A model generated the notes under the pieces. The model had not been told where the DNA came from, did no database searches, and worked only from the letters and a program-made list of their open reading frames with translations. This document shows, piece after piece, positions 34,746 through 46,462 of a DNA stretch of 64,000 bases. The stretch's first letter is position 1. Each line of letters opens with the position of its first letter. The position numbers were made by a program, and so were the translations under genes. The stretch is from Ephemerocybe angulata (Eukaryota > Basidiomycota > Agaricomycetes > Agaricales > Psathyrellaceae), in NCBI GenBank assembly GCA_013368325.1, contig JAACJK010000180.1:58109-122108 (forward strand), read 5' to 3'.

Positions 34746-35563
34746 TTTAGCCGTTGTGCGTTGTGCGTTGGGTGTCGCGAGGAGGATCTGTGGTTTTGGT
34801 TGCTTTGCTTTGCTTTGCTTCAGTATCTGTACTATATCTGTCTGCGTTGTCTTGGACTATTGTTGTTGTATCTGCATCGTTGCTTTGATGTTTTCTCTCC
34901 GCTATGTGTTATCTCGTCTCCATGCATCTTGCTATCTCTCCCTCGTGTACTCTGTATCCCATAGTGTACATCTAATCTCTACAATTCTTAACTGACGAAA
35001 TACACTAAGGTGAATGAGTTACGTATGAGAGGTACAGAATGAACGACCAGAACCCAAAGGTTTACCCAGACGTAGAGTAGTATATCCATGGATATAAGAA
35101 GAGTTCTCCCTCTTGGGTTGCGAAGATGAACATCCTGTTGGCGGGCACCCCCTCACGCTACACAGTGAAGGCAATGACCCGCCCGCCACACCGACGTTGG
35201 CACAGAGCCACCGAATTTTGTTCTTTCGGATTATTGCCTGAAAGGCCTGTTTACCGCAACCGTTGGTAAGAAGTACCATGCTGTGCACCGCGGCATCTAG
35301 CAATGGTCGTCATTCGCCGTATTGTTGTGGCCCACAAGGGAAACAATTGCGTCTGAATCCGTCCCTCATATGATCTAAAGCCGCATTGGCGACTCGTCGC
35401 CACACAATGCCACCGCAGCGAGACGCGCTTTGTAGGATCCCTGCCACTATATAAAGGACATCGACTCGTAGTCCAGACGCCAGTTCTGACTCGCATCCCT
35501 CGAAATCAAGACTCAACACCCCTTTCATACAACCCTTTAGCTGAGACCATTTGAGAACAGGCA
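34746..35563. promoter_or_regulatory. Intergenic with TATA box before 35564
   Basis: No gene seen. TATATAAA at 35448-35455 is about 110 bp before the next start codon and fits a core promoter. The 3' flank of the previous gene contains short TTTGC repeats near 34800. Confidence 0.55.
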
Positions 35564-36218
35564 ATGGCCGATAGTCGGACGTTCAGCCAATGGCAAGCTG
35601 TGTTTCAGAAATGGTATGATAGCAGGGAGAACTCGGAGAAGGTAGAGGGTGCAGATATGTAAGTTCATTGGCTAAATCGCTTTTTGGTTATTTAATGACT
35701 TAACTGCTTCGCTTCAGTGTTTTGCCGACGGAAATGGGCCGTACCGAGAATGCCAAGCCATCTCAGGCCCTGCCTCACCTGGCCCCGCTCTCCCCTCTTA
35801 GAGATTCTAAGAAGGGGCGCGTAGACTCTCCCCAGAAGAAGAAGTCCGTACGGGGTACCGAGTTGACACAAGGCCCGGCATCGAACTCCCGCACGAGCCG
35901 TCCCACGCCGTACTCACCCACTCGGAATCATCCAGGGCATTCAAGAAAGGGCTCGGAGAAGCGTCGGTATGTACTACTTCTCTACTTAGTACCAGATTTC
36001 GTTGACTGACATACATAAAATGGATCAGTAGTGCGAGTATGCCCCGTCCTGCCGCGAAAGCGCCCAATCACGGGTTGGCGCCTCCTACTGATTGTAGTGG
36101 ATGCTACCCCAGAAAGAAAAATGCGTGAGTATTGTCTTAAAACTGGTTGTTGTCATTGCATAGCTAACCTTTTTCTTACAGTTTCTTGCAAAGCTGTTAC
36201 CGATGCCAGCCGTGTTAG
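35564..36218 (+). CDS. Small protein with C-terminal cysteine cluster
   Basis: Four exons: 35564-35658, 35718-35966, 36029-36124 and 36182-36218, about 158 residues. It begins MADSRTFSQWQAVFQKWYDS, has a basic Ser/Pro/Lys-rich middle (SPQKKKSVRG, SRKGSEKRR) and ends with DCSGCYPRKKNAFLQSCY followed by RCQPC, that is C-x2-C-x12-C-x2-C-x2-C, a plausible zinc site. Intron phases are all 2. A TATA box is present upstream. I do not recognise the family. Confidence 0.65.
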
Positions 36219-37141
36219 AGGGTTTTAACTATGCACCATTCTATCTGCTCCTATGGACACTCCACTATCTATTCTATGCCTTCTGTATGCCCCTGTATGT
36301 TTTCTAAACGGACACTTCGTGATTTCGTTCCCTTACAAATATGCATCTTACTATTTCGAAAACAATACGAGCTCGCCATTGAAACAAAAGGTGTTTGCTT
36401 GGACCCATCGGCATTGTCTTTCGGGTTTCCAATTTTGGACTTCGTAGCGCTTCACGTGCTTTTCACGTGCAAAAGTTCAGAAGATTGGATGGCTTTTTCA
36501 CGACGCTTCTGAGTCCAAGGCGCTTCAGACCTTAACTTGCTTTGCTCCTCATAGAAAAGGTCACAGATTTAATTTGAATAAGCCTTCAATCTATTTGTGC
36601 AGCGCGCTTGGCTGTTGCGGGGAGTAGGATAGCAAGCAACACCTACAAGATCCAACCTGAAGCTTCAGACTCAGAAACTCTTCCGCGTTTCCAAAGCACA
36701 TGGGCGATTTTAAGAGACACCCCAGCAAAAATGATACAAATCTATGGGCTTTGCACGCTGTGACTCTGCATTGATGTCCTGACTTGCATTGTAGATGCGA
36801 TCACGGTGCTTGGTGCAGTGCTTTGTAGTGATATCACTTTGACGCCCAAAGGTCGTTGTTCTGTTCTTTGATCCTTGACCTTATAGATGACCTTGGGCTT
36901 TGCTCGAGAGGACAGGAATTTCAAATTGCTCACGCTTTGTGCTTGGGTCGCAAGCCTTGCTGGGACCAGGCCCGCTTTGGCAATCTCGCGCTTTGACAAT
37001 ACGAAGCTATACAAAAGTGCTGCTCGACTTCGCTCATCCATCCCCCATCCTATTTTCTGTCTACTATCTTCCGAGCTGGACTGAGGAAACATAAAACACA
37101 CACTCTATTACTCCAGTGCATACTTCACCATCTCAGATACG
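36219..37141. other. Intergenic
   Basis: No gene recognised. Bases 36230-36330 are AT-rich 3' flank. The region before 37142 is the promoter of the family Z gene; a TATACAAAA stretch at about 37009 could be its TATA element. Confidence 0.5.
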
Positions 37142-38828
37142 ATGCAGACGAGCACACCCAGCAATTTATCGCATGTCGCAGTGCAACCTGCCGGTTACGA
37201 CCACTCGTGGGGTCACTGGAGCGAAGGATTGGATGGGTTCATACCTCCCCCGGACAACGCGTGGAGCGAGTCTGATATGTGAGTCCGTTTCCCCTCCTTA
37301 CAGGAACATAGAGTGACGAACGGGCTTATTTACCGCGTCTACAGTCTTCTGAGCCCGTGCTTGGACCTCGAGTCCTGGAAAATATGTCAACGACTTCTTG
37401 ATGAGTGGCCAGTCCCCCTTGACAGGATTCCATCGAAGTGAGCACTTCGAAAGGAATATCTCAATACTCTGATCTGACTCCAGAAAACAATCAAGGGGTG
37501 GAGCTCATCGTCGAGGCATCAGCGCAGGAAGGTCCTCCAATGGATACGCAGGAGCCGTACAGTCCAGGTCAACCCCAGCGCCAAAGCCCCAGCCCGAGAC
37601 GTCTACCGTAAATGGTGCACGTCAAACGCCCCTTACTTCTGCAGTGCAGACTGTACTTTCGCACCATTCTGGGAGGAGCTCCAGAGAAGCCGTAGTCTCC
37701 GTGAAGGCTGAGACTTCGGGAAACCTGAACTTCATGCCGGACTACTTCGCCTCCGCTCCGCATTCGAACCTACCAAACTCGGCGCATCACACCCCTCGGC
37801 TGAACAACGCCACTCAGTTCCTCAGAAATGGGTACCAAAGCAATAACGGTGCATATCGCCTTCCTGACCCAGCCTGGAACCTCAATCCAGGGTTGAGAAA
37901 TGCCCAGTCAGTCTTTCCGCGACACGGTGGGGTTGTACAGTCGGGCGTCCTGCCGCAAGGATTTCTCTCGCTTCAAGAGCTGAAAGCTGGCCCCTCACGC
38001 TCAGATCCTGCACAGTATATCCCGAAGATCGCTTCGACAGCGAATACGAACGGTGGCAGGAAAAGGGCACGTATTCCCAACGAGGACCCATCTCAAGACG
38101 AGGCGTCGACGAAGCGGCCGCGTACTCAACCGGTCCATGCGTCTGACTCGAGACCCGGCCGGGAAATTGGGATTCGACGGCCCCAGGCGGCGAAACCCTC
38201 GTCACGGTCTCAACAAGTAACACATCTCATGCTACCCAGCCTGGGTGCTGAGCAGGTCGGCACTGCTGTGGACCCGAGCCGCATCGAACGTCAGGATCCA
38301 CCCGACGAATTTCTGAGAGGAAAGCTGGAGATCTGCTTGAAGGACTCCGACTACGATCCAGGGGCCAAATACTTGGTTGACGAGGTAGAAGAAATCATCA
38401 AGAAAAGTGCATATCTCTGTCCAATTCCCAGAAAGGACGGATCGCAATGCACCTTCGCCGTCATCCCGTCAAAAGACTCTCCAAGCGTTGTCGAACATCT
38501 GCGCTCGGTTGAGCATAAAATCAATGAAGTACTAATCCCGCAGACCATGGATAGCAATAAGCGGGCTATTTGCCCGTACACTTGCGACAACAGGCTCCTA
38601 CTTCCAAAAGATTTGGAAAATCACTTTCGGGATACCGAACTTCATCTGAGGCACAAAGGGTCGAGCAACATGGCGGTCGTGTGCACTCAGTGTGGTGCTT
38701 GGTTCCGTGGACATTCAGTAAAAACCTTAAAGCCTAAAGGGTGTCTTCGCAGAAAGGATTCGCATAAGTCCGACTGTCCCGGACCCTCGGAGAGGGCATA
38801 TAAATTCGTGAAACTAACGCAGTACTAG
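37142..38828 (+). CDS. Family Z three-zinc-finger protein, copy 1
   Basis: Three exons: 37142-37278, 37345-37437 and 37484-38828, about 525 residues. The first 250 residues are Ser/Pro/Asn/Gln-rich with a basic nuclear-signal-like patch (GGRKRARIP, STKRPRTQP). The last 150 residues have three Cys/His modules in a row: YLCPIPRKDGSQC...HLRSVEHK; AICPYTC...ENHFRDTELH; VVCTQCGAWF with further Cys/His after it. The order and spacing match the C-terminus of the gene at 39.8-41.9 kb, although sequence identity is low, so I treat them as one family of probable DNA- or RNA-binding proteins. Exon 1 ends in a split Ile after an acidic SESD. Not assignable to a named family. Confidence 0.7.
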
Positions 38829-39059
38829 TAGGGTTGTTAATGTAGCCGTTGTCTCTTACGATGACCACTTTCTTATTTCTTAATAGCAAGTTAGGCAGGA
38901 TACGACAGGCCTTAACGCGGCTTTCTCTCGGTACCTCTTGGAGTACACTACTCGCATGGCCAGCCTAATGCATCAGGGCACACAACTATCCTGTAAATGC
39001 GGGTTGCAATGTCCCCATAGCAGTGGCGGTCGAGATGAGCCCCGCTGACTGAAGAACAT

Positions 39060-39168
39060 GGCAAGATGGCCGAGCGGTTATGGCGTGTGACTCAAGCGCA
39101 AGCTTGCCTCTTACGAGGTGATTTCTCATGGGAGTAATCCCGCGTGGGTTCAAATCCCACTCTTGTCA
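39060..39168 (+). tRNA. tRNA-Leu (CAA), intron-containing, copy 1
   Basis: A 109-nt gene. Acceptor stem GGCAAGA pairs with TCTTGTC (one G-T pair), discriminator A. The D arm reads TGGCCGAGCGG. Anticodon CAA at 39093-39095 is followed by G, and an intron of about 26 nt is inferred to follow it. A long variable arm (GGGAGTAATCCC) and T arm GTGGG-TTCAAAT-CCCAC complete it. Long variable arm plus CAA gives tRNA-Leu, a type that commonly carries an intron in fungi. The anticodon stem has one T-T mismatch in my pairing. The sequence is identical to the gene at 49131-49239. Confidence 0.88.
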
Positions 39169-39806
39169 GCCTTTTTTGCGTCAAGTTTGGCTTTGATTTT
39201 ACTCCTTTTACAAACTTTTAACTCGGATCCTCTTTGAACCGTGAACGTTCACGATCCGAACTTGGAACTTCTACGTTGCATGTCCTACGATGTTGCTGGC
39301 AGGCCGGTGCAGCTGTTCACTTAAATCTGCAACAATCCGTGATCATTGACAGATGGATGAGTGGGGGCGGTGTAGCGGCGCTTACCTTAAGCGCTCAGTA
39401 TTCTGAAGACGTGTTCACACGATGGGCGAGATCAGCCACAATCAGCTTCTATCTCGAATAAAGGGGTGCAAGTTCATGGGTAGAAAGAGGCTAAAGTGGA
39501 ACTCCGACTTCATCTGTCAAGAATTCGGGGTCCTCAGCACTGCACGACACGAGGCTGCTGTGGTGACTTGCCGAGTGGCACAGCTCATTTCTCCCTATTA
39601 ATGAGCCCCTCCTTCCCTGCGACTTTTTCACTCAGAACTCTTTCAGAAGCCTCCCCCCCTCCTTGCACATCTTTCATTCAAGTGGAAAACGTCAACCATG
39701 TCAGTCTTTCTGACGAACAATCACTGGTACGTTGGCGTTCTTTACTCATGAGAGGCAGTAGGTTGAAATCAGCGGTCATCTAGTCCTATGGAAAGCCAGA
39801 GTCTCC

Positions 39807-41882
39807 ATGATATTGGGACTATGTATGTTCGCTTCTTCCGATCTCGAGCTAGTGTGGTATGTTAACCCTGGAAACCCCAGGCATCAAGTAGATTTTATCT
39901 ATCCGCACTCTATCCCTTATTATGAGGGAAAAGGCTGGGACTGGAATGGGTGAGTAGAAATCCGAGTCGTACTCGCCGTCGAGTGTTAAGATGGCGCTGA
40001 CCTTGACCTGTAGCTGTTACGATTCAGCATCGTTCTCCCACCCCGACATCGATAACGCTTGTGGAGGACCAGTGATTTCGACTTACTCGTCTCTGGAACA
40101 CGTGTTCGAACCAAGGTGGTCGAGTTATCAGTCTATGCGTCAGCTGTCCTCTCCCAAGTTCAGTCACGGCGATCATGCCAGAAAGCTCGACGATAGGGAG
40201 GGTAGAAGCCAGACCACCCCCGTAGCAGCAGGCCAATGGGGTGACAGTCTGGTTTTGCCACAAGTAATGGACCCCTTCTATGACGCCCAGTGGCCTTTTC
40301 CTCCTGGGCCACTCCCGCAAGCCGAGTATGCTCCATCCCGACCTTCTCCCCAAGGGCATGTCCAATATGATTATGTGACCATTCTGCCAGCTACTCCGGC
40401 ATTTCCAGGACGATCATGGGGCTTACCCGAAGCACCAACAAACCAGCTATACGCTGGTGACATCGGGGTTGTTTCGCGTTGTCCATCGCTGGAACACGTG
40501 TTCGAGCCGAGGATGCGGTCGAGTCCTCACCCCATGCTTCAGCCTACTCCTTCCAACTTCAGCCACGCCTACCACATCAGCGATCTCGTCTACAGGACCG
40601 AGGGGATTCAGACATCACCACCAGCAGCAGCCCAGTGGGGTCCAGATGGCAGTCCGCCGTATGCGTCACAGAAGACGGATGCACCCTACGTGCAATGGCA
40701 ACCCATTCCCGACGCTTCCAGCTCCAGCCACGCATATCCCATTAGGGAACCCGGTTACAGGCCGTGGACGAGCCAGACATTCCCAGCAGAAGCAGCCCAG
40801 TGGGATCTAGATAGCGGTCCGCCCCATCCGCCACAGAGGACCCATGCACCTTGCATGACCTGGCAATCCATGCCAGCCTTCCTGCATCAGCCCCAACATC
40901 ATCCCTGCCTCCCTTTGCACCAGAACCAAGTCCAGATTGAACCTGATTTCGGGGGTTTGTCCACTGGTACTGCAGCTCCTCTACGAGGATCGCAGTGCGT
41001 ACACGAACCTCCAACAAGCCAGCTATACGCTGGTAACTTTTGGGGTGTTAGTGGAGATCTCCGCTTTCGACAAATCGTCGATGGTGGTTCACTCTCGCAC
41101 TATCCCCCAAAAGAAACTCGACAACGTACACCTGGTGCTGGCGTCGCAGTCAGCACCGTCACCTCCCCATCGCATGCCTTTCGCCCTCCCAAGCGTAAGG
41201 CAACAGATGAGGGACCATCTCCCAGTGTGGAGACCATATCGAAACGCATCCCTTGCCGAGCTCTGTGCGTATGTTGTCCATTACAAATACATATGCCGAC
41301 GCTGACATCCACCTCTATTCCAGAGGCAAGGACGATCCATTGATGCAGAAGTACCTGGGATCGACATTCAATTCCGTCGAAACTGCCACCACAGCGTTCT
41401 TCGAGGCTAACCGGTTCTCGTGCCCAGTGAGCGGCACATGTCCATTCGTCGCAGGGACGGATGGGAACATCTGGGTTCACCTCACGAGTGAGCATCGCGA
41501 AGTATGCGGAACGTACGAACGGGGGAAGGACTTCCAGTGCCCTTTGGGATGTGCCGAGGAGTTCAAAGCAAATTCCATAGAGCGCCACTTGTGGTCCCGG
41601 CAACACACTATACCTCGGTATAGGTTGGCCTGCGTCGGCGCGAAATGCAAGGTATTCCCCTCCGCGTACCCCTTCTACTTTAAGCAGCATAGTGAGACGA
41701 GGTCAAGCGACCCTGAACACTCGACAGGATTTAGGCTGATAAACGACGAGGGTTGGAGTGTCGCGGGGCCATACATGAGGGCGAAGAGGGCGAAGAGGGA
41801 GAAGAGGGAGAAGGGGGACAAGAGGGACAAGAGGGACAAGAGGGCGAAGAGGGAGAAGAGAGCGAAGAGGGCGAAAATTTGA
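39807..41882 (+). CDS. Family Z three-zinc-finger protein, copy 2
   Basis: The coding frame is clear from an exon at about 39853-39949 (WYVNPGNPRHQVDFIYPHSI) through 40013-41264 and 41324-41882. The first exon is uncertain; ATG 39807 is the only start I found that keeps phase, while the homologous ATG at 39698 does not join cleanly. The long Pro/Ser/Gln/His-rich middle contains an internal repeat (SLEHVFEPR at 40087 and 40483; QLYAG at 40447 and 41019). The C-terminus has three Cys/His modules: RFSCPVSGTCPF...HLTSEHRE; DFQCPLGC...ERHLWSRQH; LACVGAKC. A tail of about 35 residues follows, made almost only of KRAKREKR/KRDKRDKR. Probable nucleic-acid binding, nuclear. The copy in the other arm is shorter and frameshifted. 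Confidence 0.68.
41776..41878 (+). repeat. Purine-rich tandem repeat encoding Lys/Arg tail
   Basis: Nine-base units of the type GCGAAGAGG and GACAAGAGG repeat about eleven times and encode a basic tail. The other copy has only RRTKRARK at this place, so the array expanded after the duplication or shrank in the partner. Confidence 0.85.
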
Positions 41883-42298
41883 GAGGAAGGTGATGGGATG
41901 AATCCAAGATCGATAGCCTCGCCGTCGCCACATGCAATGTGCATGACACGGTCGCTCAGTGTTGTCCGAGAGCCTTTGATTTTAACATTCGGACTTTCCC
42001 CCGAAATTGCCGCAGCTCGAAGCTATGTTACTCAAGATGCACGTACAGCCCAGCACTATCCTGCCCCCATGTTATGAACAGCTGGTGACCCCGAGACTTG
42101 ATGTCCTCTATGCATCAAGAAGCTGTAGAATAGCAGAACTAAAGATAGAAGTAAACTCGGGTGACAACAGAAGGTCGGATAATAACAGACAAACGAAACG
42201 CAGCCATTGCCTGCATGTGTATGAGTGCCCGACCATTGCAGAAATGAAGCACATTAGCCTCACGCACCTCAAAAAAGTCGGGGACTCGCCCGAATACA
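41883..42298. other. Intergenic, end of repeat arm
   Basis: The inverted repeat ends at about 42010; beyond it no gene is seen before the stop codon of the chitin deacetylase. Confidence 0.55.
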
Positions 42299-44362
42299 TT
42301 ACACCACGGCATTCAGAATCCCAATTGCCATAGCCCACCAACCAATTCCACCAACCACCACACCTCCGATTCTCCGAGCTCTCGAAGATGAAGGCATCTG
42401 ACCTGCCGGCTGGTCAGTCACACTAGGCGGCAGAAATCCAGAAACCACGGTGCTCTGCGACCCTGACGCACTCTGCGGCTCAGACCCCGGTCCCAGAACA
42501 CCAGACGGACTGTAGGGCGATTTTGACTCGCCAGAGTCTGAACCCGTACCTGGGTCAGAAGGCATCGAGGCAGACCCTCCAGTGGTATCTGTAGGATGAT
42601 TAGTATCAGGACTCGAACTTGAAACTTGAAAATAATGACGCACAGTCGTGGAAGTCGCCGAGAGAGGGACGATCTTCGACGTAAGGGTGGGTGTTGTTCA
42701 GCGCAACTTGGATAGGGACGAGGTTCTGGTAGGATGTTATAACGTTCAATAGAAGAATAGATGCATCTGGAGCTGCCCACCTTGAAGGTCGATCGCAGCC
42801 TTTCATAATACTTGACGGCTTCCGACATTGTGAAGTTATTCAGCTCATGCGCCAGAAGAATAGCGCCAACCTAGATTGCTCGTCAGTGTCCAGGATCCTA
42901 GCCCACGGAAGCCGCCTTACCGTATCGAATGAACCATTTGCGGACTCGTTCAATAGGCGCTCATAGTTCGCATCAACCGCTGACCGGGAAATATCCCCAT
43001 CGTCGACCCGCCAGTCGTTGCTGTCGTACTTCCAAAGGACCGTGCGGAGGCCCAGGCCATTCGCAATCGCCCTCACTCGGTCGTCGACGTCACCAAATGG
43101 AGGCTGGGTGCGTTCGTTAGCTGTATTTTCGAAGGCTTGCAGGTTCCAGGTGAACATACCCTCCAGCAGGTCGGTGTGATATCAGTAACTAGCTTAATTG
43201 CTTGCATCTACTTCCGTTAGAAAGCTACAACAAACCGGAGCAATGCAGGACGTACAGCTGAGATGGAGGCAAGCTGGTCAGTGGCTGAGAGTCGCCTTGA
43301 TAGAAAGAAGATGCTCACTGTAGTATAGTTCGGCGAATACATCACGACTGCTTAATCCTGTCACTGAACGAGGGGTTAACGAACCCCCGCCAACGAAGGA
43401 AGTTACGATACTCACTGTACCTGTGCGACCAGGTGTCTGTGTAATGTGGGTATAGTTGAGGGGGTGAAAGAGAACCGGGTGACTCACGAACGCAGATTTC
43501 GTGTCCTAGACGAGACGAGTGAGCCAAGTACATACCTATGTATAGCTTCGCGGTGCTCACCATCCGTAACGGCTCTTTGCGCCTCTAGCGGCCAATCCAT
43601 AACGTTACTGCCAACATAAAACATTGCTATCAAAGGTGATGAGGTTAACTATACGAGACTTTCCGATAGACTCACTGGCTTTCTGGCCCTGAGCCACAAG
43701 ATAATCGTAGAAGGCGTTGTGCGAGCAATTAGGACCGTCGTCAAAGCTATAGGCGAGGGTGTGAGGCTAACGATTTTGAAGTCAGAGCCAAGTAAGAGGT
43801 CGATAGACAGGCGGAGTACCTCTGGTATATCAGCCACATCGCTCGGAAGGCCTTCTAACCTGGGATGAACGCACTTCGAGTACGTCCACCAGCAGTCATC
43901 GTCCGCGTCTGAGTAGTTCAGGCCGCTAAAGTCGCCATTCGGCGTTCCCTGTACGCGTAGTGGGCGTTAGTGTTGAACAGATTGCAACACAGCTAGGTGA
44001 ACCTTGGGCGGTATCTTGGGGACGTTCGCCTTGATAGAATCCCATTTCGATTCGGCATTGCTATCGCCGTGAAGGATGCTCGCCGGCTCCCAGATGGTGG
44101 GGAACGAGGAGAGCTGCGTGTTAACCGGTCCGTAATAGTACGGTTTGCAACCCGAGTTGCTTGATGTCTCTAGAGCTGTTTATCAGAGCTGTTCCAACGC
44201 GCTCACTTTAGTGTCCGTACCTCTCGCGATTAACTGAGCGCTCGTTTTTCCCGTGTCGAGCAAAGCGTTCAAGCCAAGAAGGAGGGTTAGGGTGTAGATT
44301 GAGTGGTACACGAACTTCCGTATAGGCGGGATGAGAAAGGCGTTGGGCGGGAAGTTGCGCAT
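42299..44362 (-). CDS. GPI-anchored chitin deacetylase (CE4)
   Basis: The protein removes acetyl groups from chitin to give chitosan in the cell wall. All CE4 motifs are present: FDDGP (metal Asp pair), HTWSH, RPPFGD, DSNDW and LLAHEL. The N-terminus has a hydrophobic signal segment (YTLTLLLGLNALL), then DCWWTYSKC, common in basidiomycete deacetylases. The C-terminus is a Ser/Pro/Gly-rich stalk ending in a hydrophobic tail (VVVGGIGWWAMAIGILNAVV), the pattern of a GPI-anchor signal. I read 14 exons, among them exons of 18, 21 and only 2 nt (43256-43257); the 2-nt exon restores the family sequence ELYYTMQAIKLVT. The start at 44362 gives a normal signal peptide. The gene lies between the tRNA-anchored inverted arms, convergent with the family Z gene and divergent from epsin. 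Confidence 0.92.
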
Positions 44363-44846
44363 ATTCTGTCGCTGCTTAGGATCCTCTCGGTATCGCACAA
44401 GCCTGAAAACGGTCGATCTGAATTCCCTCGCGCCTGTCGATTGCTTTATCGATTTCTCCGCTTTGGACTATTTTGACGATCGGTGTGACACTTTCAGCAC
44501 ATTAGTCTCAATTTCTTCCTCTTCTGAACTAGACCCAGGGCCCAAGGGAGGGCGTCGCTCAAATTCGTGGTGTAGCCGTGTTTCGATGTAGATTCCATTA
44601 GAAACGAGAAACGTCAAATGATCTCTGAATATCAGTTCATGTTAGAAAGGCTACATCTCGGGTTAAGAAAAGTAGATAATCACAGTTATATCCATCCTAC
44701 ATGGAGGTTGCGGTTCAAAATGACCGCTCGACGAGCGCTTGGGCCCATTGACACAGGGTTACGTAATCTATATTGCCCACAGCCTGTCTCGAGACTCGCG
44801 CAGCTCAGCACAATCCTCGACGTTCTGGAGCCCAACTTTCACGAAG

Positions 44847-46462
44847 ATGAATCATTTCGGCAAGGTTGCACTTCGAGTTACGAAAAACTATACCAAAGGA
44901 TACTCGGACACCCAAGCCAAGGTTCGGGAAGCCACCAGCAACGACCCATGGGGACCGTCGGGGACGCAGATGAACGACATTGCCCAGCTGACATACAATC
45001 AGTGAGTTTGCACCATATCCAAGGAATTAGAATCTAAAGAAGACCATAGGAATGACTTTATTGAGATCATGGAGATGCTCGATAAGCGGCTGAACGACAA
45101 GGGCAAGAACTGGCGCCATGTCTTCAAGGTGCGGGACGCCACGCTAGAGTGATGACCGACGCTCACGAATGTATCCAGAGTCTGACGGTGCTCGACTACT
45201 GCCTGCACCAGGGGTCCGAGAACGTGGTCATCTACTTCCGGGACAACATCTACATCATCAAGACGCTGAAAGAGTTCCAGTACATCGACGAGGACGGCAA
45301 GGATCAGGGGGCGAACGTGCGGCAGAAGGCCAAGGACATCACCAACCTGCTGCAGGACGAGGATCGGCTGCGCGAGGAGCGCCGGTCGCGGGCGCACATG
45401 CGCGACCGCATGATTCGCGGGGCCGGGGGCGAGTTCAACCGGGAGGAGGACGACGAGAATGCGCTGCGGCGGGAGGGCAAGAACGGGCTTGCGGGGAAGC
45501 GCCCGAACCGGGACGAGGACGAGCTAAGGAAGGCCATCGAGGAGAGCAAGCGGTCGCTGGCGCAAGAGATGGCGAAGAAGGAGCAGCAGGAGCTCGAGGC
45601 CGCGCTCAAGGCCAGCGAGGAGGAGGAGCTGAAGCGGAGAAAGGACGTCGATGACTCGAACGAGCGATCCTTGTTCGACGACTCGGCCCCCTCGAACAAC
45701 ACCAACCTGCTCATCGACCCGACCCCCTACGCTGTCGGCCTCCAGCCCCAGTTCACGTCCATCCAGCCTCAGATGACTCTCCAGCCCCAGTTCACATCCT
45801 TCAACCCGTACCAGCAGCAGCTTGAACAGCAAGCTGCGCAGCAAGAGTACCTGCGCCAGCAGGAGCTCTTCCTCCTCCAGCAACAGCAAGCACAGCAGCA
45901 ACAGCAACAGCAGGAGGAGTGGATGCGCCAACAGATGCTCCAGCAGCAGATGGCGCAACAGCAGGCGTTCCAGATGCAGCAACAGCAGCAGGCGCAGAGT
46001 CTCTTCACGCCAACGCCCCAGCTCACGGTGCAGCCTACCGGGTTCGGGTCGAACAACCCCTTCGCGCAGTCGTCCCCCACCTCCCCCCAGCAGTTCTCGC
46101 CCACCAGCCACAACCCGCCATCGTTCAACCTCTCGAGCACGTACGAGAACCACAACCAGTCCTCGAACCTCTCGTCCGTCTCGGGATCGCCGCGTCCCAC
46201 GTCTGCGAACTCGAACAACGCTACGAATCCGTACACGCAGAAGCCGATCCAGGTCAAGGTCAAGAAGAACGAGGCCCTCGAGGGCTTGTTTGCCAACAGG
46301 GACGACGGCCAGGATACGTTCGGAAACGTCGGCGCGTTGAGGTACGGAAACACCGATGCTGGGAGGGTCCTTATTGGGCAGCAGACGGGCAAGTCGCACA
46401 ACCCGTTCCAGCAGCAGCAGCAGCAGCAGCAAAACAACGAGAAGCCATTCTTCGATATTTGA
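44847..46462 (+). CDS. ENT1: Epsin (ENTH-domain endocytic adaptor)
   Basis: Three exons: 44847-45001, 45050-45128 and 45179-46462, about 505 residues. The first 140 residues form an ENTH domain (VREATSNDPWGPSGTQMNDI, FIEIMEMLDKRLNDKGKNWR, KSLTVLDYCLHQGSENVV), which binds phosphoinositides and bends membrane. Two ubiquitin-interacting motifs follow (DELRKAIEESKRSLA and EQQELEAALKASEEEE), then a long Gln-rich region and two NPF motifs (NNPFAQ, HNPFQQ) that bind EH-domain partners such as Pan1/Ede1. NLLIDPTP may act as a clathrin-box-like site. The product acts at the plasma membrane in clathrin endocytosis. The chosen ATG gives the family start MNHFGKVALRVTKNYTKGYS. CAG runs near 45885 and 46411 encode poly-Gln and create long antisense frames. 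Confidence 0.95.
45885..46000 (+). repeat. CAG/CAA coding repeats in epsin
   Basis: Interrupted CAG/CAA runs encode poly-Gln here; a purer (CAG)n run follows at 46411-46431. All are in frame. Confidence 0.9.

Larger units (their letters stand above)
39060..42010 (+). repeat. tRNA-anchored inverted repeat, left arm
   Basis: It matches 47165-49239 in reverse complement. Identity is complete over the tRNA and high through the 5' flank (for example GGGGGCGGTGTAGCGGCGCT near 39363), the family Z gene and about 130 bp of its 3' flank. The arm is longer than its partner because the family Z gene here has extra internal segments. Confidence 0.85.

Noticed and set aside
39787..39822. ATG 39787 (MESQSLHDIG) as start of family Z copy 2
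   Set aside because: Joining it to the next exon through the visible splice sites gives an immediate stop; ATG 39807 keeps phase.
45524..46432. 302-codon minus-strand frame rich in Leu
   Set aside because: It is the antisense of the Gln/CAG-rich and charged part of epsin; long antisense frames are expected from such codon bias.
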